Below are positions 47,501-59,814 of a DNA stretch of 64,000 nt, piece after piece. Position 1 is the first letter of the stretch; every line of letters begins with the position of its first letter. Under the pieces are notes generated by a model. That model did no database searches. It was given only the letters and a program-made list of their open reading frames with translations, and was not told the DNA's origin. The stretch lies in NCBI GenBank assembly GCA_023014335.1, contig JAECYW010000001.1:3410001-3474000 (forward strand), read 5' to 3'. The translations under genes and the position numbers were made by a program. This DNA is from Galerina marginata (lineage: Eukaryota > Basidiomycota > Agaricomycetes > Agaricales > Galerinaceae).

Positions 47501-48997
47501 CCATGCGCATTTATTGACAATTGATCACAGTTCACGGATTCGGAAAGACAAATTAAACGAGTTGAGTCGGACTTGTGCATGGTGTGTGGAGGTTCCGAGA
47601 CAGTTGACCACTACCTTTTCCAGTTTCACACTTCAAAGACGCACACGACAAGCTATGTAGGAAAGTAAGTGAGTTGCCGCTGAACCGCATATCCATTCTA
47701 GGTGACCTGACAGCGTCCAGGCCTTGCTGTAAGCCTTAAGGTATTCGGTCTACAAGGAGATTTACAACTATCACAGGGATCAGAATCCGCTAAGTTTTCC
47801 GCAATTTTTCTTGATTTTTTTTTTCCTTTTCCTTATATTTTCTTCAAATCAAGGCACCGTATCAAAGGAAACACAAAGGTCACATCTTTTCTCTATTGCT
47901 CGTTCGTTCATGGCCTGGACCCTGATAAATTTTGGCGCCTGCTTCCCGCGATCTATTTTTAGCCCTGCTTTAATTTTATTTCCGTCCGCTGTGCCACGAC
48001 CGCTGTCTCCTCCACATCCGTCGATACGGCTAATGCAGCTGCGCAGTGAAAATCGACCCCGCACAGTTCCGTGTGGAGCCGCAAATATCAGCAGGGAAGG
48101 ATAAAGTCGGCGAATATCCGCCACTCTCTGAGATTCCCTGGTACGATAATTTCATAATTGAACTTCTTGTGGTCGACGGCCTTTTCTACGACGTCATCTC
48201 GACTTTCCATTCACGATTTCCAAAGTCGACTGAGCCCTGCCCATGCCGCAGTCCTCTTGCATTTGTATCAAAATTCGCCATGCGTCACGGCCAATATAAA
48301 GATGCTTTTGGGCGCCCAGAGGCATGCAGAGTTGAGCTGAGGGGCGTGATGTGAGCTCGGTCTCCTTTTAGACGCCGAGTGTACTCTAATCGTTATATGT
48401 ACAGGTGATTCACAACAAGAAGGGAATGCGAGCACTCTTACAATACCCCAGCACGACCAAGAGGTTCTACAATTACAACGGTGATATTCTAATTTCTCAT
48501 TTGCAAGCAGAGATAAATGATGATGACGAAAACCGGCAATTCCAGATAGACAACAATCAGCCAACACACGACCTAACCCACAAACAAACAACCCGCATCA
48601 CTCTGATCCGACGATTGTGAAAAACGCGACCTCGGAAAGCCTTGAACTGAGAGTCAACATAAGCAGAAGACAAGCCTCGAATCATTGTGCGTACCTGCCT
48701 TGCTGGCGGTCGGGTACGTACACTGGCACGTGCACGGGAGCACACAAAACAAGGGGAGGGACAAAAAGTAGATGAAAGACCGCTATGTTACACACCGTCT
48801 AGAAAGTGGCAGGTCCATAAAAAGGCGGGGCAGGATTACCCGTCGGTCTATCAGCAACTCGAGGTCTTTCATCGCCACCCCAGCTGCCGAGCAACACCGC
48901 TCGCGATTCGTGAAGACCATACAGTGTAGTACACATCCTCCCAAAGCCAGCACCCAGCCGGGGTCAGGTACCCAAGCCCCGAAACAAAACCCCACCA
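47501..48997. other. 1.5 kb downstream of CDK8, no gene seen
   Basis: Only overlapping frames of doubtful origin. The right end is the 3' UTR side of the kinase gene. Confidence 0.4.
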
Positions 48998-50732
48998 TCA
49001 CCCCAACCTCGCTTTCTTCCTCACCGACCCACCTGCCCCACCCCCACCCCCACCCCCTCCTCCTCCTCCCCCAACACCCGTACCAGCGCTTGCAAAACTC
49101 GCCGAACTCCCCGGCTTCGAATGCGTATGGCTATGTGACTGACCGAACTGCGCCCCCATGTGCCCGCCGCCGCCCCCTCCTGCACCCCCTCCACCCCCGC
49201 CACCGCCTCCGCCGGCGCCGCCACCCCCGCCGTGGTGTGTGACAGTGTGCGAGGTGTTCTGGTTTTGCGGGAGAGGGACCATGGATGGAGCTTCGTCCTG
49301 CGTTATGCGTCTGTGCGGGGGGATTTGGTGTGGTGCGACTGATTCGAATGCGCTGTGAGAAGAGGTTTAGAAGTTGAACGGGTGTTTGATAGTGGAAGGT
49401 ATGGAGAGGGACGTACTTCCACGTAGGCTTAGGATCATCTTGAAACCATTTATGCTGCAACGCGTCTTTAGCTGTTAGTCGGGCGTCTGGGTCGTATATG
49501 AACAGTTGGCGGAGGAGGTCGTATGCGAGCGGGCTGCGCATTCGTGAGTTGCACCAGTCTGCGAGACGGTTTTGGAAGCTTGGGAAAATGCGTGAGTGTG
49601 AGCGGCAGTGAGGGGAGAGGAGGAGGAGAGGATGGGTGGGTGGTGAACTGAACTGAACTTACTGGTCGAGGCGCTTCATGCTTTGGTATTCGGGCATGTC
49701 AACGACGCCGGGCCAATCCTTCTCTACAAAACCACTCAGTACAGAACGAAAAGAAAGAAAGACAATCAACGCACCATCCGGCGTCCCAATAACCTCAAAA
49801 ATCTTCAACAACTGATCCCTCTGAAACGGCACATTCTTCTTCGAATCCAACTTCGCCTCCTCGCCCTTAAAAATCGGCCTCAAACTCACCAACTCCGCCA
49901 CCACACACCCGACCGCCCAACAATCAATCGCTTTCGTATAATGCTTCGCCCCCATCAACAGCTCCGGCGCGCGGTACCATATGGTCACCACCACCTTGTC
50001 CCCTGCGAATAAGGGCTGGAGGGGCTCGTGGATGAGCCGGGCGAGCCCTAGGTCGCCGATTTTGATGATCCCGGAGGAGGTGATGAGGATGTTGGCGGGT
50101 TTGAGGTCGCGGTGGAGGATGTGGGATGCGTGGAGGTAGATGAGCCCGTTGAGGAGTTGGTAGATGAGGGATTTGAGGACTGTTAGGGTTATGGGGGAGC
50201 GCAGGGTTTGGGAGTGGTGGTGGATTACTTGCTGGGTTGGGTGGTGTGAGGCGGTGCTTGGAGGGGGGGAGGGGAGGGGGACGTACGAGAAAGTCGTGTT
50301 CGGCGTATTCGAAGACCATGTAGATTGATTTGTCTTCTAGGATGACTTCTTTCAGAGCCACGATGTTCTCATGGTCGATCTCCCTATTCAACTTTCCACG
50401 CCCCTCAGCTCATTCTTCATCCAAATCCAAAAAGCAACAAAAAAACGCACAGCGATCTCCCGAATCGCACTCTGGCTAATCCCAGTATACATAACAACAT
50501 CGCCCTCCTTATCCGGTTTAAACTTCTTAATCGCATGTATCGTGCCCTCATCTTCCAGACTCTGCGCTTTATACACCCGCCCGTACGTGCCAGAGGAGAT
50601 GAACCCGAGGATGTTGTATTTCGACGACACGGAGCGGTGGTTGCGGTCGCGTTTGGCGCGGTAGAGCTGCATGGGGTCGTGTTGGAGGATGGTGCTAGAC
50701 CAGTCATATCCATCGAGGGTGGAGAGGGACAT
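48998..50732 (-). CDS. ssn3: Mediator kinase CDK8/Ssn3
   Basis: Six exons, complement(48998..49352, 49417..49578, 49663..49723, 49775..50231, 50287..50391, 50451..50732), 473 residues. It shows the CDK8 signatures: glycine loop [14 protein letters not shown] at 43-56, [12 protein letters not shown], the helix [11 protein letters not shown], and [23 protein letters not shown]. Catalytic HRDLKPAN is at about 169-176, and GDLGLARL replaces the usual DFG (CDK8 kinases typically have DMG). [13 protein letters not shown] and the CDK8-specific [20 protein letters not shown] follow. With cyclin C, Med12 and Med13 it forms the kinase module of Mediator and phosphorylates transcription factors and RNA polymerase II. 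The C-terminus is a glycine-rich run (about 395-460) ending in KKARLG, a possible nuclear signal. It seems intact. Confidence 0.93.
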
Positions 50733-52069
50733 TGGTGGTGTTGGTGGGGTGGGGGGCCCGGGAGGTGGTGGGCATGGTCTGGATGGTGGTTGGTGGTACG
50801 GGAAGGATGGGGCGATCGTGTGAATCGGAGTCTTTCGGGTTTCTCGCGTTTCCGAATGTGGAAAGCGCGTACACAAGAATTCACCGGCGTCAATTCTTGC
50901 ATCGACAACAACCAGCAAGGCCCTCAACGGAAGCACCGGTCTCAAAAAACCTCTCTTATTTCTTGAGAAGGAGGTCATCCTAGACGCGACACGGTTGTAC
51001 ATAATATGTATCGAACAAAAACTACATAAAAGGTAGACCTCCAAACTCTCGATGGCTGGCACTTTTTCAAACTGGCCATCAGCGCCGCTACATCAACCAA
51101 CGTCACTCAGAGAACCTCACAGGATGACCCAGTTCTCGAAAGAGTATTTTTGCCTCTTAAAACACCGTTAGCTCAGCACTACTGTTCTTTCCAAGTCATC
51201 TCCAATCAGACTCGATGTCTTTCCGACATCGCCGGCTCTTCAAGTCGTTCTGCCCTCTTCTCAGTCGATCTGTCTGGAGATTTACGAGTACGTAAACTTT
51301 GTAACTCGCGCTATTCTAAATGAGTCAAGTCTTGAAAACGGCCTGCAACAATATTAAAATGCTCCCTCTGTTCTTACAGCATGTGCTCAAGTCTGGAGCA
51401 TGGTCTGGAGAAAGCTTGTGCGTAACGTCTGCGTCATACTACGCTACTGCCCCCCCCCTATTTATCTAGGCTACAAAAATCAACCGTGGCCTACTCAAGA
51501 ACGACGCCTCGACTCTAACGAGTGACAGAGGCCACTCATTCACAATGCCGCCGCGGCAACTGTGAAAGTTAAACCGCTGTACCACACGCGATTGGTGAAT
51601 ACATCTTCACTGCACACCGCGCACCCCTGGAAGAACCCAGACCTTGTCGTGATAGGATTGGATAAGCTCTCTGTAAACTTGCAGCGCGGCCTATGCGCTA
51701 AACTGACCCCCAAACTGTTGGTACTGACAGCAGGCTTCCTAATCAACAAGACAGAGAATTAGGTCCTGGAAGACGGAAAATTGGTCAAAAAGGGAGTCAC
51801 GTCCAAAACCTCGAGAAGTTGCAAAACCATATCAATTGACGTGGTTTCTAGATCTGAGGTTTCTGATGTGGCGTCCATCACATAATCTTAAAGTAATGGT
51901 AATCCCTTCGCTTTTCAGGTTGAATATTGTTAGCTAATCAATTACTAAATGAACAGGGACTCGTTTTGGCCTGCTTTAGCACTGGCCCACACCAGCCAAG
52001 TTGGAATAAATGAACTGGTTATTTTCGAACGAGGGAGATCAAGGCAGAGGTTCGGAAAAAAACCTAATG
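50733..52069. other. upstream of CDK8, no gene seen
   Basis: The part up to about 51180 is the CDK8 promoter and is duplicated at 60.05-60.42 kb. The rest holds no supported gene. Confidence 0.45.
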
Positions 52070-52428
52070 AAAAATAAAACGACACTACCTCACTAGTGGA
52101 AAAAACATGGTGGGGCGTCCTCCGAGACCAGGAAAATCTGCAAGAAAATTGGGTGAGAACCAGGGATTTAGTGGGTATAGGAGTCCGCCCTCCGGGGCGG
52201 AACCGTTGAGCTAAGTTTGATCTTAGCCCAATGTGTGATTTTATCCTTCGAGCCCCACACTATTCCTTTCCGGAGTGTGCGTAAGTGCATTTCCCTGGGG
52301 TGGAGTAGTATCAAGCACAGCGAAGCGAGTCTTCGTTAAATTTGCCGGCTTACGAGGATAACCTTGTTAACTGTCCTAAGCCAATGTGCACCACCAAAAT
52401 AAAAATAAAAATAAAAATAAAACGACAC
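52070..52428 (+). mobile_element. SINE-like insertion with 16-bp target-site duplication
   Basis: The direct repeat AAAAATAAAACGACAC at 52070-52085 returns exactly at 52413-52428. The 327 nt between them end in an (AAAAT)n tail at 52396-52412, as expected for target-primed insertion by a LINE machinery on the plus strand. Inside are a hairpin (TCCGCCC / GGGCGGA at about 52185-52202), a second stem (GCTAAG / CTTAGC at about 52211-52228) and TTCGAGCCCC at about 52247, which resembles a Pol III B box. No coding frame. Whether the head derives from a tRNA is uncertain. Confidence 0.75.
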
Positions 52429-53584
52429 GCCACTGACAGGGAGTGCAATCGTGAGGCTTTGCAGAACCATACTTGTAGAATATTTTGGTCCGCAATACGG
52501 TGCTACCGTTTTCTTAGTGAAATTAAACAAAGAACACTCAGAAAATACACCGGTAAATCTTACCATATACGTTAGATATTTGGCCTCAGATTAAGTTTCT
52601 ATGCACACAGTGTTAGACGCGTTATACGCGTCTTCGAAAAATCCCAGATCAAGTAGCTACTTAATTTGTAGCCGTTTGAAGGACCTCAGAAGCTAGCCTA
52701 TTATGTCAGATATGAGTTCACCAAAAAAATGCGGTCCTATGGCTGCGAAGGTCAGATAATATTTAGCAGTGTTCACCTAACAAGGGCCAGAATTTACGAT
52801 CAAGGTTGGATAATTGTCCGCCCAAACAGTGGGCCAGATGGCCCGCCGGAGGAAAATTTGGCAATTTGGGCCATAAATTGAGGTCGGATATTCACTGATA
52901 TTCACATCCACCCAAAATCTGGGGGTAAACTCTTGAGGTTAGAGTGGCCATCCACCCGAAATCGCGCCAAAAATGGTGAAATTATGACCACCCTAGAAGC
53001 CCGTAAAATGGCCATTTTCATATCCGACCTTCCAGGGCATAATCCGGGTCCTCCGTTTGATCAATCTCAAATACCTTCGTAGTCGTACTGACTCTGAATA
53101 CTTACGGGACACCCGTTGCCAGGCCGTAAATTCAGTAATATACGATTTATGAGCGATTATAAAGGCATTGAATCGTCTGAGATCTCTCAGAGCGCCCACT
53201 CTTTCCGTAGAAAGTGCTTGAATATTCTATTATTTACCTGCAGAGTTGTACGGCGTTTAGTACTGGGGCCGGACTATTTCGACGAGAGTCAAGATCTCTG
53301 AACATGCCGTTTGAGTTTTGCTGTCTCATTTTACCGTCCCGTGCACCCCCCCCAAATTACGAGCGCAAAACGCCTTAACAAAGTCCGAGCACTGTGAATG
53401 GCCTTTTGACCACCGGCAAACTTTCCCACCTCAGTCGTAGTTCTGACGCCCGTCGCCGGCGCTTAATGCCAACGGCCGGCCAACTCGGATACCTGACTCG
53501 ATAAATCCGGTGATGCACGTAAAACAGTTGTGCGCGAATGCTAATTTTACATAACCGTAGGTAAAGTAACAATCGACATGCTGA
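52429..53584. other. intergenic, no gene seen
   Basis: No supported gene. A loose pair of near-repeats (ggccagatggcccg..., ccacccaaaatc/ccacccgaaatc) is at 52840-52960. Confidence 0.4.
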
Positions 53585-53774
53585 AGCGTGCGAAGGATCA
53601 CATGCTTTGGTATTCTGCAGGGGTGCCCTGCTCGAGTCATGAAATTTATTAAAAGCACGACCAACTCACGACCTCCATTCAAGTTCTCTTTCTCTTTTAC
53701 GCTTTCTTTCCTAGACGCTGTGGCCTTCGTCTTGCTCGGCACCTACAACCACCTAATATCACTGCATACTCACG
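53585..53774 (+). promoter_or_regulatory. duplicated PP2C promoter segment
   Basis: Contains ggtattctgcaggggtg, a tattaaaagc TATA-like element and ctcacgacctccattc. The same order appears at about 56108-56316 and, more worn, at about 61370-61600, so each phosphatase gene was copied with its promoter. Confidence 0.6.
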
Positions 53775-55362
53775 ATGGTCAGTATGTCTTTATTCCGAAG
53801 TCTAATTCATTGCTCAGAAAACCTCTACAGGGCCAACATCTCTCTTTTCCCGGTGGGTTATCATCGATTATATTTACTCTCTCTCCTCATGAAGCATATA
53901 CAGTTACGCGGAAAACCACTGACACTGGATCAAATGACCGATTTTTCTACGCTATATCTGAAATGCAAGGATGGAGAATAAGTAAGTCTTGCGCTTCAGG
54001 TCCTTTCGTACACAGCGCCATATATATACGATGAATCTTAATGTCCTGTGTTTCTAATTTAGATATGGAGGATGCGCACGCTACGATTCTGGATCTAGAT
54101 GGGAATGGTGACCAAAATAACGCCTTCTTTGCGGTATACGATGGCCATGGCGGTGCGTTTAAATGTTTTTGCCTCGCTTGCCAAGATGGGCTTCCTTATT
54201 GGTTTATTCAGGGTCTGCTGCCGCCAAATTTGCCGGTCAGAATGTGCATAAACGTTTGACATCCGAGGAAAGCTACAAGGAAAGGAACTATGAAACTGCT
54301 CTTAAGAAGGCATTTTTAGGCACAGATGAAGACCTTTTGGCCGGTGAGTATCTACCTTACGACTTTTGTTACTTTCTACTCACCCAGACTCCTCAGTTCA
54401 GACAGAGCCAGACAATGGAGAAGAATTTTCAGGTTGCACCGCCATCGCAGCCTTACTCACTAACGACAAGAAGATATACGTTGTGAGTCTCTCATTCACC
54501 CTTGAACGACTCCGTTCTCACAATAGTACAGGCGAATGCAGGTGACTCGCGATCCGTAATAGGGATTAAAGGGGAAGTCAAGGTCCTTAGTTCCGACCAT
54601 AAGCCGACGAGCTACTGTATGTCTTTCTTGTGGTACTCTGAAGTATATTTTTGAACATGCCTCAGCGGAAAGGGCACGTATAACTGCGGCTGGTGGAAAG
54701 GTGGTGGGTAGGAGGGTGGAGGGTACGTAGTTTCTCTCCTCGATATATAATGTCTAATTATCTGGATTTCTACCCCAGGCCACCTTGCCCTAACACGGGC
54801 ATTGGGAGATTTCGAGTACAAACAGAATTCATCACTGGGACCAGAGGCTCAAATCATCACAGCCAACCCCGATGTTACAAGCCACCTGATAACTAAGGAA
54901 GACGAATTCTTCGTCGTAGCTTGCGATGGTACGGTTCTCATTCAACGTCCATGTGAACATAAATTCAATTCAATCGTGTTAGGTATCTGGGATTGTCTAA
55001 GCTCTCAACAGGTTGTCGACTACATTCGTTACCACGTTTCGGTAGGCAAAGAGCTATCAGAAATCTGCGAAATGCTTTTCGAACTCTGCCTTGCCCCGAG
55101 CACCTATTGGTACCAGACCGGCACTGACAATATGACCTTGATAATTGTTGCGATCACGCACGGGCGCACGAAGAAGGAGTGGTACAAATGGGTGACCAAA
55201 CGTGTGAAGGCTGGTTGCGGGTATAAAACACCCAGCACATCTCCGGAATTGTATCTCGGAAGCAGATTGGCGAATTTCCAGGCTAGGAGAAAGGTGTTTG
55301 AAGAACGCGAGCGATTGAAAAACCTGGAGCGATTGAAAAACCCGGAGCCGGTGGAATGTTGA
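53775..55362 (+). CDS. PP2C-type protein phosphatase, copy 1
   Basis: Ten coding exons: 53775..53777, 53831..53852, 53904..53981, 54063..54152, 54212..54343, 54388..54482, 54532..54616, 54666..54722, 54779..54928, 54983..55362; 363 residues. The first exon is ATG only; splicing gives MGQHLSFP, an N-myristoylation-like start. PPM/PP2C motifs: GWRINMEDAH, FFAVYDGHGG, SGCTAIAALL, ANAGDSRSV, DHKPTS, LTRALGDFEY, ACDGIWDC and TDNMTLIIVAI, including all metal-binding Asp residues. It removes phosphate from Ser/Thr using Mn or Mg. The 54-nt intron 54929-54982 is stop-free and in frame, so an unspliced reading gives an 18-residue false insert between ACDG and IWDC. The tail ends PEPVEC; the membrane anchor of copy 3 is lost by frameshift. 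Confidence 0.9.
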
Positions 55363-55680
55363 CGAGCGGAGGCAAAAAAACTCGCCTTGTTGTCAGCTGC
55401 TTGGCGCGGTCCCGTGGTCGGTAACGCGCTTTTATCTTCAGTATCCACATTTGTCTATACTCAAGTACCCCATGGACTCGTCGTTAACCCTAGAAACTGT
55501 AGAATGTATATTCAGTAGCCACTAAAATATCGAGCATAAAATTCAGGTGGTGTTGCGATGACGAACTAATAAAGGTGATACGATGGCGAGCGACTTTGGG
55601 CGCCTAGCGAGAGACGACTCCTAAGCGTGCCAAAACTGGGGAGGAAAAAATCTATGATAATGAGGGAGTGCGGGCACCCG
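55363..55680. other. decayed former C-terminal coding region of PP2C copy 1
   Basis: Just after the stop, sequence still resembles the anchor-coding end of copy 3 (gaatgttgacgagcg, then tttgtctatac) to about 55460. No gene after that. Confidence 0.6.
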
Positions 55681-55925
55681 TCAGGCGGCTTTGAGCGATG
55701 CGGCAATGAGCGTGCGGCGTGCGCCTAATGGGCGACTTCCAATGATGCGCTGATGAGCGACTTCCGGGCGCCTAATCGAGGCTTTCGATGCGCCTAAACG
55801 ATGCGGCTCCCGATGCACCAACCTGGTGACTTCCGTGCGCCAGTCAAACTGACGGCTTCCGATGGGCCAATCTGACGACTTCTGAGATGCCTCGATTGAG
55901 GCTCCGATGCGGACAGGGAGCAAAC
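55681..55925 (+). repeat. degenerate minisatellite-like array
   Basis: Loose units of about 25-32 nt built on gcgcctaat(c/g)... gacttccgatg, about eight units. GC-rich compared with the flanks. It lies between PP2C copies 1 and 2 and has no counterpart near copy 3. Confidence 0.65.
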
Positions 55926-56316
55926 TGTCGACATGGTGTATTCTTAATAACGCACTCACTGTACATTAAGCATGACTACCCACGGTGCACCGAGCGCGAG
56001 CGTACGCGGTGCGATTCCCAGAAATTCACAGTGCGTTTTGATGTCATCTATATATATTGTGCATTATGCTTTGCGGAAATGAAAGAACTTTGACGGAGAA
56101 TCGCCAACTCTGAAGCGTGCGAACGCTCACATAATTTGGCGTTCTGCAGGGGTGCACTCAGGGACTGGTCGAGTCACGAAATCTATTAAAAGCCACCAAG
56201 TTCCACCAACACACGACCTCCATTCTCTTTCCCTTTGACGCTTTCTTTCCAGCTCGGTACCTGCAAGCATTTAGCACTCACGATCCTACCATACCACCTG
56301 ATACTGCATATTCACG
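55926..56316 (+). promoter_or_regulatory. PP2C copy 2 promoter region
   Basis: From about 56108 similar to 53585-53774, with ggcgttctgcaggggtg and tattaaaagcc. No gene between the minisatellite and here. Confidence 0.5.
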
Positions 56317-57903
56317 ATGGTCTGTTGTTTTTATTTCCAGGTCTAATCCATTGCTCAGACGACCTTTACAGGGCCAATCTCTCTCTTTTCCTGGTGTGTT
56401 ATTGTCGATTGTATATTTCTTCTCGCTCATCATGATGTATATATCAGTTATGCGGAAAAACATCGAAACTGGATCAGATAACCGTTGTTTCTACGCCATA
56501 TCTGAAATGCAAGGATGGAGAATAAGTAAGCCTTGCCGTGGCGCTTCGTTTTTTTTCGTACCAACGGCATATATGTATGAAGAACTCATCTTCCTTTCTC
56601 ATTTAGGTATGGAGGATGCACACACTGCTATTTTGGATCTAAATGGGAATGGCGAGCAAAGTAATGCCTTCTTTGCCGTATATGATGGCCATAGTGGTGC
56701 GTTTTCTTTGTCTTGCAGACCTAGACCGGCTCCAGACTGACTTGTTTAGGGTCTGCTACCGCCAAATTTGCCGGTCAGAATGTGCATAAACGCTTGATAT
56801 CCGAGGAGAGCTACAAGGACAAGAACTATGAAGCTGCTCTTAAGAGGGCATTCTTGGGCACAGATGAAGACCTTTTGGCCGGTGAGTATCTGCATTGCAA
56901 CTGCCGTTATTTTTTACTCAGTCAGATTCCTTAATTCCGGTATCACCAGATAAAAGCAGAGATACTTCAGGTTGCACCGCCATCGCAGCCTTACTCACTA
57001 ACGATGACAAAATATACGTTGTACGTCTCCCAATCACCTTTTCCTCACTCTAATCTCACAATATTACAGGCGAATGCAGGCGATTCACGATCCGTAATAG
57101 GGATTAAAGGCAAAGTCAAGAACCTCAGTTCTGACCATAAGCCAACGGAGTACTGTATGTCTTTTTTGTGCTACTCTGAAGTAAATTTTTGAACATATCT
57201 CAGCGGAAATGGAACGTATAATTGCGGCTGGTGGAAGGATCGTAGGTCAGAGGGTGGAGGGTCTGTAGTTTCTCTCCTCGACATCTAATGCCTACTTATG
57301 TGAATTTATATCATAGGCAACCTCGCCCTATCACGAGCATTGGGAGATTTCAACTACAAAAAGGACGAGTCATTGGGACCAGAGGCTCAAATCATCACAG
57401 CCAACCCTGACGTTACATGCCACCAGATAACTGAGGAAGATGAATTCTTGGTCTTAGCTTGCGATGGTACGGCTCTCATTCAACGTCCATGTGAACATAA
57501 ATTCAACTCAATTGTTTTAGGTATCTGGGATTGTCTAAGCTCCCAAAAGGTTGTCAACTACATTCGTTACCACGTTTCGGAAGGCAAAGAGCTACCAGAA
57601 ATCTGCGAAATGCTTTTCGAATACTGCCTTTCTCCGGTCACCAATGACGGGTACAAAAATGGCTGCGACAATATGACCATGATAATCGTTGCGATCACGC
57701 ATGGTCGTACGAAGGAGGAATGGTACAAATGGGTGACCGAACGAGTGAAGTCGCGTTACGGATATAAGACACCCAACAGATTTCCAGCACTGTATCCGGA
57801 AAGCCAATTGGCGAGTTTCCGTACTCAGAGAATAGCGTTTGAAGAACGCGAGCGATTGAAAGCCCTGGAGGGATTAAAAAACCCGGAGCTGGTGGAATGT
57901 TGA
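56317..57903 (+). CDS. PP2C-type protein phosphatase, copy 2
   Basis: Ten coding exons: 56317..56319, 56372..56393, 56448..56525, 56607..56696, 56750..56881, 56926..57020, 57070..57154, 57204..57260, 57317..57466, 57521..57903; 364 residues. Exon sizes 2-9 equal those of copy 1. The start is MGQSLSFP after the ATG-only exon. The metal-binding motif reads VYDGHSG where the family and the other two copies have DGHGG. The Asp is kept, but the Gly to Ser change next to the metal site may lower activity. Other motifs are normal: GWRISMEDAH, ANAGDSRSV, LSRALGDFNY, ACDGIWDC, CDNMTMIIVAI. The stop-free 54-nt intron is 57467-57520. It ends NPELVEC without a membrane anchor, as in copy 1. Confidence 0.88.
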
Positions 57904-58283
57904 CGAGCGGACGCAAAAAATTCGCCTCGTTGTCAGCTGCTTGGCGTGATCCTGTGGTCAGTATATATCCTATTTGTTATATTTTCATCTTTGGTGTTCA
58001 CGTATGTCATATGTCATACCGCATGGGCTCGTCAACATCTACTGTAGATTCAGTGTAGAACTTAGATACAGTAGACTCCCTCATAGCCCATACCTCTAGT
58101 AAGGCATACCCCATGATTTTGGACAGCTACATACCAAAACATGAATTTACACCAACATTGCTTCCTCATTGTCATGGAAGTAGCTATGGAAAGACACCGT
58201 CCAAGCACTTGAAATCGTGGCAGATGAACGAAGAATTCAAGTGCAATTAACGGCATATAAGAGTTCAAACTTCAAAATATGAC
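57904..58283. other. intergenic between convergent genes
   Basis: Begins with worn remains of the anchor-coding end (tgtggtcagt, gtgttcacgta). The rest is shared 3' flank of PP2C copy 2 and the SRPK-like kinase; nothing else seen. Confidence 0.5.
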
Positions 58284-59728
58284 TCATGAATTGGTAATCC
58301 ATGGATCCTTAAGTAATTCTGAGGCAGAGGGTCGTTCTTGGCCTGTCCACGCCAGAGTCCGTCTAATAAACGCAAGGAACGCTTTCGACTCCTCGACCGT
58401 CACAGGCTTTTTAGCGCCTTCCAGAGAAGAGGCAAGGAGCGACTCAAGCGTCTCATTCGGGACATCACTTTTAGCAGACCCGTCCTCATTGAAAAATTCG
58501 AGAGCACGTGGACCTGAGTCGGCCAACAGTGCTTCCGGGGGACGTCCCAGTAGAGCAGCCATACTAGCGAGCTGGATTTTGTCAGCTGCCTGTTCATCTT
58601 GCCCTTTTTTGCGAGGGAAGAGATGACGACCAGCCAAGAAGCGCCATAACTATATTATATTCATTAATTAATGACGACGAGAGGGAAAAATAGTGGTGAA
58701 CCCCACGAACCATGCATCCAAGATTCCAAATATCCACGGATGTGTTCCATGGGAGGTGCAAGAAAACCTCGGGCGCTCGGTAGACAGCTGGCTGGATGAA
58801 TTCCGTATACGTTTTCTTCCCCGTGCGTGCTTCACCAAAATCACACAGGACAGGCACGCTCTTCAAACCTATCCAGCGACGTATAGATCCAGGGAGCTCC
58901 TTCATTGCAAAGATCGCGGACTGTTCTGTGATTTTCCTCGGGCTGGGAAATTTGATTTCCTCTTCCTCCGCTTCTTTGAGGACAGTTTCGTCTTCAATGC
59001 GGAGGAGGATGTTTCTTGCCTGAAGGTCTAGAGTCAAAGTTGAATCGGGGATAAAGTGTTGTATTGAGAGCGGCCGCACCTGCATGGACGACCTGGGCAT
59101 TGTGGATAAACTCCAGAGCACGTAGCATGTCGGTGGCGAAATCCTTGACATAGTCCATAGGAAACCTCCCGCCGGCGATGTCGAGAAATACGTTCAAAGT
59201 AGCCCCGAGTGGCTCATGCACGAGGAAATGGTAGTTATGGTCCCCGTGATGAAGTTGAAAAAGGTCCAATGCTTGCCTAACATATCGCTTTCCGGTCGAC
59301 GTGTTTGTCTTCCATTCTTTTGCCAGGTTTTCATACGCTTTGATCTCGCGATCGACGGAGGGAAAGTCGCAGACCATAGACTTCATACAAACATATTTAT
59401 TAAGACTGGAAAGGATTAGCTCGTTTCAAACTCGGTTCGGAAAGAACAACAACAGGGCTGACTGAAGATCCCGGCACATCCAAATGGTAGCGGTGGTCCC
59501 ATAACCGAGTTTATAGAGCACTTGGTACTGGGAATGAACGACCTCTCCGATGCGAACAGGGTAGAAAGATTCCGGTGTGTACCATGGCCAGTTCTCTTCT
59601 TCGAGCTTTTCAGAGGCAGGGATAGTGGTGAAACCAGTAGTAGGAAATAGGCGAGGAGCAACGGCTGAGGTTCCAGAAGCAGAACGAAAGAGGGAAGCAG
59701 TGGGTCTAAAAGTCCTGAGCCGGTTCAT
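58284..59728 (-). CDS. SRPK-like serine/threonine kinase
   Basis: Four exons, complement(58284..58649, 58711..59027, 59080..59405, 59463..59728), 424 residues. The N-terminus (MNRLRTFRPTASLFRSASG) looks like a mitochondrial presequence (Arg/Ser-rich, no acids) but is also common in this fungal family. Motifs: glycine loop LGYGTTATIW at about 74-83, YVCMKSM with the ATP-binding Lys, catalytic VVHADLQARNILL (Asp and Asn kept; HRD is replaced by HAD), CDFGEAR, YRAPEVFL, DIWNLGCM, and RPSASELLKDPWI near the end. SRPK relatives phosphorylate Arg/Ser-rich splicing factors, but agaricomycetes have many short divergent members with unknown targets, and this is one of those. The long SRPK spacer insert is absent. 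Confidence 0.88.
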
Positions 59729-59814
59729 AGTGGGAAGGACAAACTACAGCTTTTCTCGATAACGCGGCTTTATTTAAGGGCCGGCGCCGGGACCAGATGC
59801 TTACAGACATACCT

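Noticed and set aside
46945..47660. Overlapping frames of 90-144 codons rich in Leu, Pro, Ser and Tyr
   Set aside because: They come from the purine-poor repeat array; three overlapping frames are open at once and none has a domain.
48998..49358. Plus-strand Pro/Ala-rich frames opposite the CDK8 tail
   Set aside because: They are the reverse reading of the glycine-rich run (GGC/GGT gives GCC/CCC) of the kinase C-terminus.
52160..52260. Possible tRNA gene
   Set aside because: There is a B-box-like TTCGAGCC and a stem, but no full cloverleaf or acceptor pairing; it fits better as the head of a SINE-like element.
54802..55362. PP2C reading with CDGTVLIQRP and 18 extra residues as a real insert
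   Set aside because: The segment has a GT donor after GATG and an AG acceptor before GTATCTGG. Removing it restores the family motif ACDGIWDC in all three copies.
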